A DNA stretch of 64,000 nucleotides from Whitmania pigra. Its lineage: Eukaryota > Annelida > Clitellata > Hirudinida > Haemopidae. The translations under genes and the position numbers were made by a program. Within the stretch, counting starts at the first letter, position 1. Each line of letters begins with the position of its first letter. The stretch is from positions 65,001 through 129,000 of the forward strand of contig JAJTWR010000076.1 in the NCBI GenBank assembly GCA_021613335.1. Reading direction: 5' to 3'. This document shows, one piece after another, positions 25,985 through 58,348 of the stretch. The notes under the pieces are model-generated. The model made no database searches, was not told where the DNA came from, and was given only the letters and a program-made list of their open reading frames with translations.

Positions 25985-28380
25985 CATTAAGAACCTAAAC
26001 AAACGAGTTTTAAGGCTTCACAAAGCCGATTAAAGGTTTAAAATGATTTATCGCTAAACCTTTATTAGAAAAGAAATTAAATAAATTTAAACAATAAAAG
26101 AATAAAAAAATTAAAACACAATAACAATAATAATAATAATAATATATTTATTAGCGATGCGTTTAAACTCTGTCAAATTCACTAAGTTCACTTTTAAAAT
26201 TGTTTGTTAAACCCATACTTCTCCTATTTGGAAGAAGCCAACTTGATGCAGTTAATTTTTTAAGACGAAAACCTAAGAAATTCCAGTCTCAAGGATGTTT
26301 TGAATCCTTGAAATGTGAAATAATAATTAAAATATTTTTAAAAGATGGCAAGAATGAATCATCACCATAACTGGATGGATGTGTTTGTTACGTGTCAGGA
26401 GAAAAGTTGAGGTTAATAGATTAGTTGTTAGTGACGACGACGACGATCAAGTATTTTCCAATAATTTGTATTTTGTATGTAATCCTTTGTAATTGTGAAG
26501 AATTTAATTATTAGATTTTATTTATGATAAATCGTAATAAATAGTATTGTATTATTATATTATATATTATATTATATATTGTATATATTATATATGTCAT
26601 ATTATTATTAGGATTTTGCTATGCGACTCAGTTTTAAAACAAAACAAAGACTATTTTACTATTTTACATTTTCAAAGGAGTTGCGTGCATTAAAAAAAAA
26701 AGAATGCGGAAACAGAGCACTAATGTGTGCGTGAGTTCGCGTTTAAGAGAGTTTTATAATTGATCTTAAGTGACGACGTTCAGAAGAAAGTACCTGCACA
26801 CAATGACAGGTTCCCGTTGACATTTTTTTTCTGCTTAAAAATAATTTCCTTTCAGTTCATTCTGTCATTATTCCGATCGCATTTATATATTGTTATCGAT
26901 GTAAGTGCACTTCTCAATTTGACAGTGCTTTCACCCCGATTGCGTTTGGTCGGTGAAAATATCTTAACGTCAAATCAAATCTTTTGAGCAGCGAAACCCT
27001 TTCAAAAACAACGGTAAGTTAATGAGGTCGACTCCGCCCATCCTCGCCTCTCAGCCAATCACGGACGTCTAATTAAGCTCACCAGAGTCACATGGCTGTA
27101 GATTTAATCTCATTAGAAAGACAATTAGCTAGTACGAGTGCAATTCATCATCTTCGTCGTCTTCATTTTCATTTTATTTCCCCGTTAATTCTCATGCAAA
27201 TTGAGGCCAATATTTCCGCCCATTGTGGAGGGACTCAATAACGTCTGCATTATTTCCCGCCAACGATTTTAAGATAAGTTAATTAGTTTGAGGGAACAAA
27301 TAATTTATTTTAATTTTAGTAATAATAATAAGGTATTATAATTATGTAATGTTTATTAAATATATATTTTTAATAACCCAATTCAAACGATATAACGAAT
27401 GTCGTTCATAAATTCTAAAAATTATGCCTTCTTAGTCTAAAGCTGTTTATAATATGTATCATTCAAATGAATTAAATCCAAGTGAAATTAAAAGCAATTA
27501 ATGGCTGGAATGAGGGGTCGACTCAAAAAATAAAAAATGAGGACATTTTTCTGCTTAGTTCTTTTCGCACCCTGGAATGAACACTCATCTGAATCAATAA
27601 TAGTAATTATATTAAGCAAAAATAAAATATAATCTTGCCTAAATTATAAATTAAATTATTAATATTATTCATAAATGTTATTTTAAATTAAATGTTAAGT
27701 TTTAATTATTAATTTAAACAGAATTATTAAAGCGATAGATGCTTTTTTTTATTCATAACATTAAATGTTGCATTATAAATTATTATTATTATTACTATTA
27801 TTATTATTATTATTATTTTACACATCAACATAATTTATTAACAAAAATACTGATATCTTACTCCCTCTTACAAAATCAAGAGAGCGACAGGTTCATTAAA
27901 AACGAATTGAAGCTTCATTTGTTGATCGAGTTTATTTATATTTATATTTATTTATTATTTTATTATTATTTATTTGATTATAGCCCGTTGCATAACTGAG
28001 AGGATTTGTTGATGAAGGAAAGCATTGATCTTAAAATATTTTTTAAAAAACTTTGTTCGAAATATTCACTTTTCAAACATCCAGACAGGCAACCGTTGAA
28101 TATTTAGCACTTCCTTATTACGGCCTGCCGAGGTTCCCAATATCCGATTATTCGGCGAATATTAATTCCTTTTTGTAATTATTTATTACTTTTTAAGAAA
28201 TTACAGTTCTTTTTGTTTATATTTGTTGTCTTTTATATATCTAATAATTTTTTTTATATTCATTTTATGGCTAGCAATTTTTGTTTCACTTCACAGTAAA
28301 ATATTCTTTTATTCATCCGAGGTCGCCGTTAAGGACGGCAAATCGTAGATATGATCTGAGTAGATGGAATCATGACGTCA
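25985..28380. other. AT-rich intergenic, no gene seen
   Basis: Low-complexity AT stretches and short ATT/TTA runs (26120-26145, 26540-26610, 27780-27815). No supported coding exon or RNA gene. Confidence 0.5.
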
Positions 28381-28383
28381 CCG

Positions 28384-28630
28384 CCGTCGTTGTCATCATC
28401 ATCATCATCACCATCGTTGTCGTCATCATCATCACCACCGTTGTCGTCATCATCATCATTGTCATCACCATCAGCGTCTTAAGCGTTTCCATTGAAAGAA
28501 ATCTGTGAGTTCTCCAGGAGAAAACAGATTGCAGGACCACTGAGTAATGATCCATTGTTGTTGTTGTTGTTGTTGTTATTGTTATTGTTGTTGTTGTTGT
28601 TGCTGTTGTTATTAGTTTTGTTGTTGTCGT
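28384..28630. repeat. TCA-rich and (TTG)n microsatellites
   Basis: An imperfect TCA/CGTTGTCG cluster up to about 28480 is followed, after a short unique spacer, by a TTG array at about 28555-28630. Both sit in the 5' flank of the SSUH2 gene. Confidence 0.9.
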
Positions 28631-28946
28631 TGACACAATAAAACCAAAACGCCACCAAAGCGTAGAAAAACAAAATTTATCAAGTATGTTATATAATTTT
28701 TTAGTTCATCATCAACCAAAACATTAAAGAATTACTTTCGTAATAAACAAAAATTCATAAAAATTAAAACCACTAATAAACCTAACCTATCTAAAATAAA
28801 ATCAACAATTAACCAACTCGACTTATGCTTTATTGTCTCAGACGTAATGAATTTCTTTCTCCTTTTTTTTTTATTCGACGTTTTGAGATGACCCCTGTAA
28901 ATCTGTCGCCTGTCAGGTTTCTGAATGGTGACAAGGTGGTGATGCA

Positions 28947-34912
<5,966 letters not shown>

Positions 34913-35070
34913 CCCAGATAAAAGCTTTGCATGAAAGCATGCATCTAGATCTCAGGGATTAACATTTTAAAATAAAAGACAATGTTTTCATTTGATTATT
35001 AAGATTTTACTAAAAACAAAAAGTGAAACTATATGTACAGTTCTGTTGTGTTTACAAAACTTCTATGTCA
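34913..35070. other. Convergent 3' ends, SSUH2 / ING3
   Basis: Only 158 bp separate the two stop codons. An AATAAA lies at about 34970 on the plus strand, serving SSUH2. Confidence 0.5.
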
Positions 35071-35446
35071 TCATTTCCGTCCTCTCCTTCTCATGGACGT
35101 CACACACTGAGGGCAGTACCACTTGCCCCTCGGGGCCTGTTGCAACCCCACGCACCCATAGTGGAACCACTCCAACGGACACTGTCAAAAATTTCGGAAC
35201 AATTTAATTTAATTAGCAAGTATTAAATGCAAAACAAATTTAAAAAATTCAGAGTGAGATATGTTGGAAGAGGAACGAAGAAGTGCACTCCTTTGTGAAC
35301 TACCCTAGAATCTCCACCTTAATTTTGTATGCTCACGTGGAGAATGCTCAAACCTCATGAACACCCATACATATTGTGAAGCATACATTAAAAGTAACTA
35401 AGACAAATGTTTTGAGAAATTACTAAAGTTTAATAATTAAAAAAAC

Positions 35447-35482
<36 letters not shown>

Positions 35483-37642
35483 TAATTAATTGTCAAAGAA
35501 GGAACGAAGTGGAGCAGACACCTCTTGTCAGCCACCCTAGAATCCTTATTTTGCTCTTGTATGTCATCAAATGATTATGCCCATCTCAAGGACATTCTCA
35601 AGACGTGATTAACATACAGAAAACAATTGGAAGAGATAATACTCACGTCCTCGTTGTCGCACCCCACCATGTCTCCGTAAGAGACGTCGTTGCAGATGCA
35701 ATATCTGGGCTCGTTTGGATCTGCCTGCCAACCGGAGGCTGTGACTTCTGAGCCATCCTCAGCAACTGCGGATGTATCTATCGTTGGTGCCGGATCAACA
35801 ACTGCAACAGAATGCTGCTGGCTGCTACTTCCACTCGCCTTGGACTGAACGGAACCACTGCCGTGCCTGAGATTTAAAACCATTATGCTTCTGTAAATCA
35901 TCCAACAAAAGAAAAAGGCTACTTGTCTCCTCACTTCTTGCTCTTATTTGAACTCGATTTCACCTCTGGAATGATGCTCGTAGCTTGGGTCTGAATCTTT
36001 TTGACAACCTCGAAGCTAGCTTTCAGACTGGCCGATCTTCTGCCTTGTTGCATCTGAGGATCATCGAGCAACGATCAGATTACAAATCGTCGGAAATCAC
36101 AAGTTTCGAGGCTCACCTCAGCCGTAGCTCCGATGGCCCTCGATGCTGCAACTGCAATGGCAGCATTGCTCCCGCTTCCACCTTAATTGAAGAAGATGGC
36201 ATCGTTTGAAATCAGTTACTTAAGTATTGACAGCCATTTCACATAACTGACTTAAATTACAACTTAGAGTTGGAACTTTTTGTTGGGGAGTTTCGCAAGC
36301 GATGCTGTTCAATGACGACGGTAAATTCACTCCGCTGGAAGCACTCTTGATTGAATTTGGAGTTCCAACTGGCGTTGGAGTCTCTTTGATGAGCTCAGCA
36401 GCCAGAGTCGATTGAGTGCCAATCCTCTCGGACATATTGGCAGCCGAGTGAGATATTTGTCGGCCAACATTGGACTCGTGTGAAATGCTGGAATGTTTTC
36501 GCTCTAAAAACAAAACAGAAAATAGACTTGTGTAGCTATCATAGAAATGTCGAAACATACTCTCAGGCCTGTGATTGTTGTTTATCTGAGGAGTTGACCT
36601 CTCTGATTCTGCAACTCCTGGTTAACAACAATCAACTAAAATAGGAGTTATGATGCCCTGCCTTTGACAACATAGACTCATTTACTTCTTTCAATAGTTT
36701 CTGTTACCCCTGGGTTGTCTGCCTCCAATTCCATCTTGAACTTTGAAATTTCCTGATCCAATTTTCTCATGTGTCGTTCAACCTAGAAAAACAATCAAAT
36801 CAAACTGTCAGATTCTTGTACAAACCTGATCCTGATGAAATAAAGAATAAATTGTGTCTTTATTTTTTGCATACTTTATGTCTCTATTTTATAACAAGGC
36901 AATTTTTTATAAACAGATTAAAAAATATGAGCAAACAACTAAAAATTACCAGCTCATAGGATTGATTTGCAAGCTGAACTTTCTCATCAGCATCTTCTAA
37001 TACTTTTGAATACTCCTGCAATTATCATTACTATTACATTGTAATTGTTACGTAGCTATCTTCTACAGCAAGAATAAAAATCAAATCATAAATTACTTCT
37101 AAATTAGTCTAAATTGCACTTATGCTGAAAAACTCACTTGTCTAAATTTATCCATCTGCTCATCTCGCCATTCTTGTGCAACACCACCCACTGAGCACTT
37201 CTTAAAGAAGACATTCACCCTCTCGTTCAAACTATCGGCTGCATCTAAACAACCACGTCTATACAGAAAATTTTAGTGTTTCGTATATTTATAGTAATCT
37301 CATCTAACTTGATACTTGTAAATCAAGCTCCCTCATTTCAGTAAGTTTGTCCCTCAATTCAATAGGGAGATTTTCTATCACTAAAATACAAAAACATGAT
37401 AGACTTCATCAGAAAATTTGATCATTCAAGCACTGCACTCAGTTTGTTGGTTCTCTAAATTTTCAAGCCAATTAATTCATAGCGTAACATTCCCACTTCA
37501 ATTTGAGACGATCATTCAAAACCATATCAAGAAACTGATAAGGAGTTTTTAATCCCAAATATGATAGTGCCCATTCAAATAATACCAATAATTCAAACCT
37601 TTGAAAATACTTACTCTCCAAATAATCTTCCAAGTACAACAT
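35071..37642 (-). CDS. ING3: Inhibitor of growth protein 3 (ING3)
   Basis: ING3 is the histone-reading subunit of the NuA4/TIP60 acetyltransferase complex in the nucleus. The first exon, MLYLEDYLE, and the second, [20 protein letters not shown], match the conserved ING3 N-terminus. Next come [32 protein letters not shown] and [20 protein letters not shown], then [21 protein letters not shown] Ser/Thr-rich linker follows (about 35575-36560), with the [19 protein letters not shown] and [16 protein letters not shown] blocks. The last exons give the PHD finger: [20 protein letters not shown], then [14 protein letters not shown] and KWYCPQC, with all Cys4-His-Cys3 ligands present. The protein ends [10 protein letters not shown]. 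The PHD finger of this family binds H3K4me3. Splice joins checked at exons 1-3 are in phase. The gene is divergent from PCGF3, with which it shares a 1-kb spacer. Confidence 0.95.
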
Positions 37643-38673
37643 TTTCACGAACACGAAGTATCAGACCAAACCAAAACAAGTAGACCCCATTGGCGGAAAT
37701 GAATTTTACAAAGAGACTCAATATAAATTTTGTTGGCCGAACACATTTTTATTTACTCAAAAATAACATATAGAAAATGCAACAATTATTTAAATGTTTT
37801 AGTAATTTAACTTATTTTTAAATGTTTATTAAATCATCGAAGTTAATCATTATAGAGTCAAAATGCTTCAGCTGAATTAATATTGATTACTTATTTGTCT
37901 TACATACAAAGTACAAAGTATTATATGTATAGTCTCCTGCAAATACCTCATAATGAATCGATTTGTTTTCTCGACTTCTCCATTTAAAGCATCACAAAAA
38001 GTATGTATATAGCGAATGGACGATAATCTAGGTTCAGGTTTTTATTGTTTAAATGGTCTTTTGGAGTATTTAGGATATCTTCTTTTTATTTTGTATATTA
38101 AAGCAAAAGTGTACAGGGATATCTTAAATGAATAAGTATTCATAGAATCACATTACAATGATTTGTTTTTGGTGTTTCTTTTGGTTTGGTGTTGTGAATG
38201 CTTATGGGTTTTATGCGTTAGGATTTGTGTTCTGAATTCTTGGGTAGTTGAAACACTTTAGTGATATCAGCAGATAAATCAGTGGTTTAAACACATCGGA
38301 AAGCATGAATATTGCGTATGCATAAAACAATAGGCAATAAAAGCTTTAGGTAATTATACTTCATCTACAAATATGCCTCATAAATTAGAAAAATAACCTC
38401 AGAAAAAAATCATTTTTAAAATGCAGCTTAACTTATTAATGTTCATTATACTAAATTGATCAAATTGAGAATGAGAAAATAAGAGTTTAACTCTCTCTGA
38501 AAATATTTTCTGTTTATAGCAGCTTACATACTTTTAAATCCTCACAAAGTGGTCATATATATATATTGAGAAAACCCCATAAATTGCTTTTCCTTAGCTT
38601 GTGATACTAATATTTAGGCTTATAATTTCCATGCAATCCAATTACATTGTGATGTCTTCACCCAGATGAAAAT
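37643..38673. promoter_or_regulatory. Divergent spacer ING3 / PCGF3
   Basis: About 1 kb of AT-rich sequence between the two start codons, with an ATATATAT run at about 38560. No coding signal. It should contain both promoters and possibly a noncoding first exon of PCGF3. Confidence 0.4.
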
Positions 38674-40061
<1,388 letters not shown>

Positions 40062-41183
40062 CGAAGGAGTGAGAGTCCGAAGGCTTTCTAAAAACTTTTC
40101 CACTAATCGAACTCTGATGTTGTGCATCTCGTGCCAGGAATGCTGGCCATCTAACGCATTTGTCGAAGCTTAAGCTACCAGACTCATGTCCTAATGTTGT
40201 GTTGTACCTCATTTGCGTTTTGCCTGTTGCTCGTCATTGAATCGGTGCGTACGTGTGCGTTTCCATAGTTTTCATACAAGTATTCACAGCTCAGGATTTC
40301 TACAAGGAATGGGTTAAACGCCATCAGGTTGTGAGCTTTCTTGTTTTAATTTATTTGTTTTCACGGACCTTTGTTTTCTCTTTTTTGTTTGTGTATATGT
40401 GTAAAGACAGTTTCAACAAGTCTTCAATTATTTATTGATAATTCCATGAGAATGTAGTTTCAATTTAGTTGGATTCCAATGTAACAATTCATGCATATTT
40501 TTTTGTTCTCTGGAATAATGGAATTCTAACTCTCTCGAGGCAAATGCATTTGAAAGTTGGAAAGCAAATGATCTCGTGTCTACATTGACTAAAACACAAC
40601 AAATATTCAAGCATGCCAGGTAACAACAGGGATCTTATTAATAGCACCAACAAGAAGGCATAAAAATGGTGAACGTTCAAAATTCATGAAAGATTTTGGT
40701 CAACTCGAATTGGTCGTACATGCAGCGAATGATACAACCTATACCTGCGTGTCTGTTATCAGACAAACTCGATTCAGTGTTGCAGTGTATAATGTCCTCG
40801 CAAAATATAAATTGCTGAATTGTAAAAAAATATAACAAGCCTATGCAGCTTAAAACGTCTTCTGAGGGTTCGTAGTCGGCCATCTTTCAAGTGACAGGAA
40901 ACAAAGTATAAAACTGAACTCACCAGATGTTTATGTACATTGGGTACAATAATTGCAGTAATAAAATAATATATGTGCAAATAGTTAAAAATTCAAAACA
41001 CCAAGCAACGAGGGCGCTTTCGCACGGACACGGCAACACGACAGACGCAACACGTACGTGCACGTGCATTGTGAGCGAAGGAATGACCAGATATGAATGA
41101 ATAGAACAACTTTTAAGTCTTTGGAAATTGCACTTGTCAAGGTCAATTTGCCTGATGCGACTCGAGAATTGACCAGATGAGGG
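40062..41183. other. Intergenic between PCGF3 and crumbs 3' ends
   Basis: Convergent gene ends. Mostly 3' untranslated-type sequence, with no exon-like stretch. A short ACG/CGTGC-rich segment lies at 41030-41070, unlike the AT-rich flanks. Confidence 0.45.
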
Positions 41184-53600
<12,417 letters not shown>

Positions 53601-55189
53601 ACTTTGTTAAACTTTAAGCATTGAATAACATCCACTTTTATAAAGAAAGCGAAACGTCGAGGAATGAGGACTTTTAATGATTTTAACCTCCTCATGAGAT
53701 GTGCTTTTGCAATCAAGAATTGAAACTCACGAAGGAGCACACAATATAAACTGTCATCTAATCTGAGCTGTTGCATCCATGCCTCGCTTGGAAATAATTT
53801 CCAATAAGGAAACTTTTTAATTTCAATGATTCAATCTAGACTCAAATTACATAGCCAATGAAACTTTTTGGGTGAAATTATAAATGATGCCTATAGATTT
53901 AGAACATACTCAAATAGCTTGCATACAATACTCAATAAACTCATACAATAAAGACAGTATATTACAAAACAAAAACTTAGAAATGTGCCAACTCACAAAT
54001 ACACAATAAGTATATACTTTTTTTAATATACAACATATCATAAATGTTTATGAGGTCCAATCTCTAGAAGCATTTAACTTTTGCCATGAATTTATTCAGT
54101 TAATGCAAAATGCTGTTAAATAAAAAATTATTGCTCATGCGACTTAGAACAAAAAACAAAAACAAAATATCAGACTAAAAGAATTTTGTATAAATGTAGG
54201 ATACATTGATAACAACTTTTGTTTTTTGAAATTCTCCAAAATCTGGAATCAATAAATTAATAATTAAGTCTCAAACAAGACTTACTAAAAATCCACAAAA
54301 TCCAGATCATATTGTAACTAGCTTGATGATTGCAGATAAATTAACTTAAGATAAACTACCGACTCATCCAGTGTACCTTAACGACGACCAAAACATAGTC
54401 TTTTGAAGCCTTCTGTTGTAAATTATAGAATAAACACGACTTGAATGACGTATAAACTGTTAAATAAATTAATTTGTCATTTAAAAGAAGTTTCATGAGT
54501 TTAATATTTTGTTTAATTAATTAATAAAAAAATTTAAGCCCCTTTGACGTTTTTAATAAATAGGAGGAAAATTGAGAAGTCTGAGAACAAGAGACGCTCC
54601 ATAGATTAAATTTGGCAGCCGTAAAGTTTCATTATTAACTCATTTCAGAATTAGGGTCATCCCCCGCTTCTTAAAATAATAAAAATTGCGCAAAGTAGCT
54701 TTAAACTACTTAAGCACTGCAACTACAACACTATGCAGCAGAGATAACGTTTATTTCAATGTAAAACAATACTAGTCTAAATGTTGACTACAAGATAAAA
54801 GGTTGATGGAAAGTTATGACATGCTTTAGTATTCAATATCTATTATATTACTCTCAATAACTTGGAAATTTTAAAAACTATCTACAGCTCTCACTCTCAT
54901 TTAAAAAATCTATGAATTATCAAATGAGATCAAGATTTTTATTCCAGTTTGCCTCAGAAAGTGACTACGAACGAGATGCTAATCGCTGAAGCAGACACGC
55001 CTGATTTAGTGGAATGCTCGCAGACAAATCACTCTTTAAGTTATGATGTTAATAATTTGGAATCTAGCGACATTTTCAATTTTGAACAGCAAGTTCCATA
55101 AAAGCATTTTATCTCGCAAATTACCAAATGTGTAATCTTAAGCTCTCAGCCTTAAAAAGGATATTCCTTTGGTGTTTGAGTAACAAAAC
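53601..55189. other. Intergenic, 5' flank of crumbs
   Basis: AT-rich sequence between two divergent genes. No supported exon or RNA gene. Both promoters must lie here. Confidence 0.5.
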
Positions 55190-55794
55190 ATGAAACGCGA
55201 AATGAAACAACTGGCTTTATTTTTGTTTGTCCTGCTTACTCTAAATGGACCAATCAAAGTTTCCGGTTGGACATCGTTTCATTAATATAAATCTTACACG
55301 AATGAAATCGATGCCGCTGATATTATTGCAATTTTTCCGCAGGACAAATGGTTCTGTTTCTGACAAGCAAAGACAACCTCACCGAAATCTTTATAGACGG
55401 AAAAGAGGTCGAAATTCCTCTCCATAGTCCCTGGAACAATTCACTTGAATTCAAGCTCCACTCGGACACTAGGCTTCTTGCTATGCGTTCCACAGCTGCC
55501 ATTGAAACTCGCTGTCCTGGTTCTGTGGACAGTTATTTCCTAACTTCGAATAACACCTGCAAATGCACGAAATCAGGTGGGCCCACTGCAGGACATTTGG
55601 GGTTTGACGATTCAAAGTGGAACTCCTCCATTGCCATAGGAAGCAACAATGGGAAGGTCCTTAATTGTCTTACCATGGGCATAGTTCCAAAGATCAATCC
55701 GAATGCTTCATGGGTCTGGACGGAAATAGGAGACGAAGTTATTTCCTACTGCCGATGTTATCTGCGTTGGTTGGAGTTATCATTAACAGATTAA
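55190..55794 (+). CDS. Small secreted protein, lectin-like beta-sandwich candidate
   Basis: Exon 1 encodes a signal peptide, MKREMKQLALFLFVLLTLNG, ending at a GTTGGA donor (55264). Exon 2 starts after a CCGCAG acceptor near 55343 and joins in phase: GQMVLFLTSKDNLTEIFIDG, KEVEIPLHSPWNN, then LLAMRSTAAIETRCPG. It continues with NNTCKCTKSGGPTAGHLGFD, NPNASWVWTEIGDE and YCRCYL, to a stop at 55794. The mature part is about 150 residues with several Cys and N-glycosylation sites. The pattern xxYxDG...W...LAxxA...WVWT...YCR recalls galactose-binding-like modules of secreted invertebrate lectins, but I cannot name the family. It lies between crumbs and the minisatellite. Confidence 0.72.
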
Positions 55795-55985
55795 TAAATA
55801 ATGACTGACAACAACATACCTTATTTAGAATTATAAAATATATTGTTAGTTTAATAAGCTCTGTGCGAAACACGCAATCCGTATTTGAATAATGGGACCG
55901 GTTTGAAAAACAACCCCAAACTTTGCTCCTGTCTAGTGGGTTACTGCCAACTCAGTGAGTCAAGTTTCCTACTTTATTAAATTTA
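55795..55985. other. Short spacer
   Basis: AT-rich 3' flank of the secreted-protein gene. Nothing else visible. Confidence 0.5.
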
Positions 55986-57098
55986 GGTGCAGACCCTGGT
56001 CGGCCCATACCCCCCTATGGTCGGCCCATACCACCCTATGGTCGACCCTTACCCCCCCTATGGTCTAACCCTGGTCTACCCTTACCCCCCTATGGTCCCA
56101 CCCTGGTCGACCCATACCCCCTTATGGTCGACCCTTACCCCCCTATGGCTAGCCAGGGCTAGCCCATACCCCCCTATGGTCCAACCCTGGCGAGCCCATA
56201 CCCCATATGGTCGACCCTTACCCCCCTATGGTCCAACCCTGGTCGACCCTTACCCCCCTATGGTCGGCCCTGGTCGACCCTTACCCCCCTATGGTCCCAC
56301 CCTGGCTAGCCCATACCCCCCTATGGTCGACCCTTACCCCCCTATGGTCGACCCTGGCTAGCCCATACCCCCCTATGGTCCAACCCTGGTCGACCCTTAC
56401 CCCCCTATGGTCGGCCCTGGTCGACCCTTACCCCCCTATGGTCGACCCTTACCCCCCTATGGTCGGCCCTGGTCGACCCATACCCCCCTATGGTCCAACC
56501 CTGGTCGACCCTTACCCCCCTATGGTCGACCCTTGCCCCCCTATGGTCGACCCTTACCCCCCTATGGTCGGCCCTGGTCGACCCATACCCCCCTATGGTC
56601 CCACCCTGGCTAGCCCATACCCCCTATGGTCCAACCCTGGTCGACCCTTACCCCCTATGGTCGACCCTTACCCCCCTATGGTCGACCCTTGCCCCCCTAT
56701 GGTCGACCCTTACCCCCCTATGGTCGGCCCTGGTCGACCCATACCCCCCTATGGTCCAACCCTGGTCGACCCTTACCCCCCTATGGTCGACCCTGGCTAG
56801 CCCATACCCCCCTATGGTCCAACCCTGGCTAACCCATACCCCCCTATGGTCCAACCCTGGTCGACCCTTACCCCCCCTATGGTCCAACCCTGGCTAGCCC
56901 ATACCCCCCTGTGGTCGACCCTTACCCCCCTATGGTCCAACCCTTACCCCCCTATGGTCCAACCCTTACCCCCCTATGGTCGACCCTTACCCCCCTATGG
57001 TCCAACCCTGGCTAGCCCATACCCCCCTATGGTCGACCCTTACCCCCCTATGGTCGACCCTGGCTAGCCCATACCCTCCTATGGTCGACCCTTACCCC
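55986..57098. repeat. GC-rich compound minisatellite
   Basis: About 1.1 kb of tandem units. The core is a 21-bp unit, GGTCGACCCTTACCCCCCTA plus T. It alternates with longer variants carrying GGTCCAACCCT, GGTCGGCCCT or GGCTAGCCCATA in place of GGTCGACCC. Units are strand-asymmetric, C-rich on the plus strand, and contain SalI-type GTCGAC and NheI-like GCTAGC cores. Because the 21-bp unit is a multiple of three, several frames stay open and read as PYPPMVD repeats; these are not supported as genes. An ATT microsatellite follows directly (57099-57125). Confidence 0.95.
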
Positions 57099-57239
57099 CT
57101 ATTATTATTATTATTATTATTATTGATTATTATTAATATTATTATTATTTATTATTATTTGTTTAGGTTAATCATTATTGCAGAAATTATCATTATTATC
57201 ATTATTAGTTTAAGAACTATTTGATTAATCTTCTTGTAG

Positions 57240-57752
57240 GCGCCGTGGCATAGCTAAGGGGAAGTTGTATATATGTCGTATATATTTCATTAAAATCTTG
57301 TCCTTACTCGATGTGATAGAAAAATGTGGTGATTAAGCTGTATGGATGAGGGTGCAAATTTTATAGTTTGTCCCCGGGGCGCAAAATACCCTAGCTACTG
57401 CCGCTCGTGGAGGTCATAAGATTTGCCCCCACCCCCTCTTGACCGTTAATAATCCGTTAACATTCAACATTTCGAAAAGCCTTCAAATAATTATTTTCAT
57501 GAAACTACAATCAAATTAAAAATTAACTAACAACCTTTCCGAGCTTTTCTTTCCGCAAAATTTTTAAAAAATCTTTTTTATAACAGTCTCAAAATTCAGT
57601 CCATCCTCTCATATTGCAACCTTTACAACTTATTTTTGTGTGAAATTTCAGATTTTTGGTTGCTTTTAATTATTTTTAGGCATCCCATCAAAATGTTGCC
57701 CCTTGTCATGTGTCGTCCAGGGCGGACCTTCCCCTTTGGTAAGCCACTGACT
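57240..57752. mobile_element. MITE-like element with inverted ends
   Basis: The left end reads CGTGGCATAGCTAAGGGGAA. The right end, read in reverse, gives AGTGGCTTACCAAAGGGGAA. The arms match at about 15 of 20 positions and are about 510 bp apart. The interior has GC-rich motifs (CCCCGGGGCGCAAAA, CCCTAGCTACTGCC) resembling further copies of such ends. No transposase frame is present, so it would be non-autonomous. Target duplication was not confirmed. Confidence 0.55.
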
Positions 57753-58348
57753 CAAAGGATTCTCCTTTAGGCCATCTAGTGAAAATCAAACCAGACATTT
57801 GATCCATGTGTGATGGAAAAAGAATTTTCTGAAGAGCGCAGTTACGCAAAGAAGCTTCACCCTTTTTTATTTGAGTGACAAGTGACTAATCGCTAGTATT
57901 TAGCACTGTCCTATCGCAGCAAAGATTGCTTTCTAAGATTGGAGGATTTTTTAACACTGAACATCGTTATCCTTGGAGACAAAGATCTGCAGCAGTCGTG
58001 CACATCAAAAAGAGAGCAATTTAAAAAATTTTTAAAATAGTCCCCGAAAAAATGGTTAGAATCAGAATTTCTCCTCATCTTTGTACATAAATAATATGCA
58101 AATAATTACGGGAGCATAGATGCAAGGAATCAGTAATTTCATATATCATTTTGTGGATAAATATTGACATTATAAGAACAGATATAACAATAAAAGATTT
58201 ATAATTGAAACAATTTTTATATTTTTAATTTAATTTTGTTTTGCAAGTGTTCCATGTGATGCCACTTGGAAAATCTATCCAAATAAAAACAAATATTTTC
58301 GTCGATTGTGCGTTCTGCATGATGCTTGTCAGATAAACTTGAATTCAA
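57753..58348. promoter_or_regulatory. 5' flank of rabaptin gene
   Basis: AT-rich, no coding exon. Promoter and 5' untranslated region of the following gene should be here. Confidence 0.35.

Noticed and set aside
55986..57098. CRISPR-like array
   Set aside because: No constant repeat with unique spacers; units are contiguous tandem variants, and the genome is animal.
55987..57224. Proline-rich PYPPMVD repeat proteins
   Set aside because: The 21-bp minisatellite keeps frames open in several phases at once, with no start context, signal peptide or splice support.
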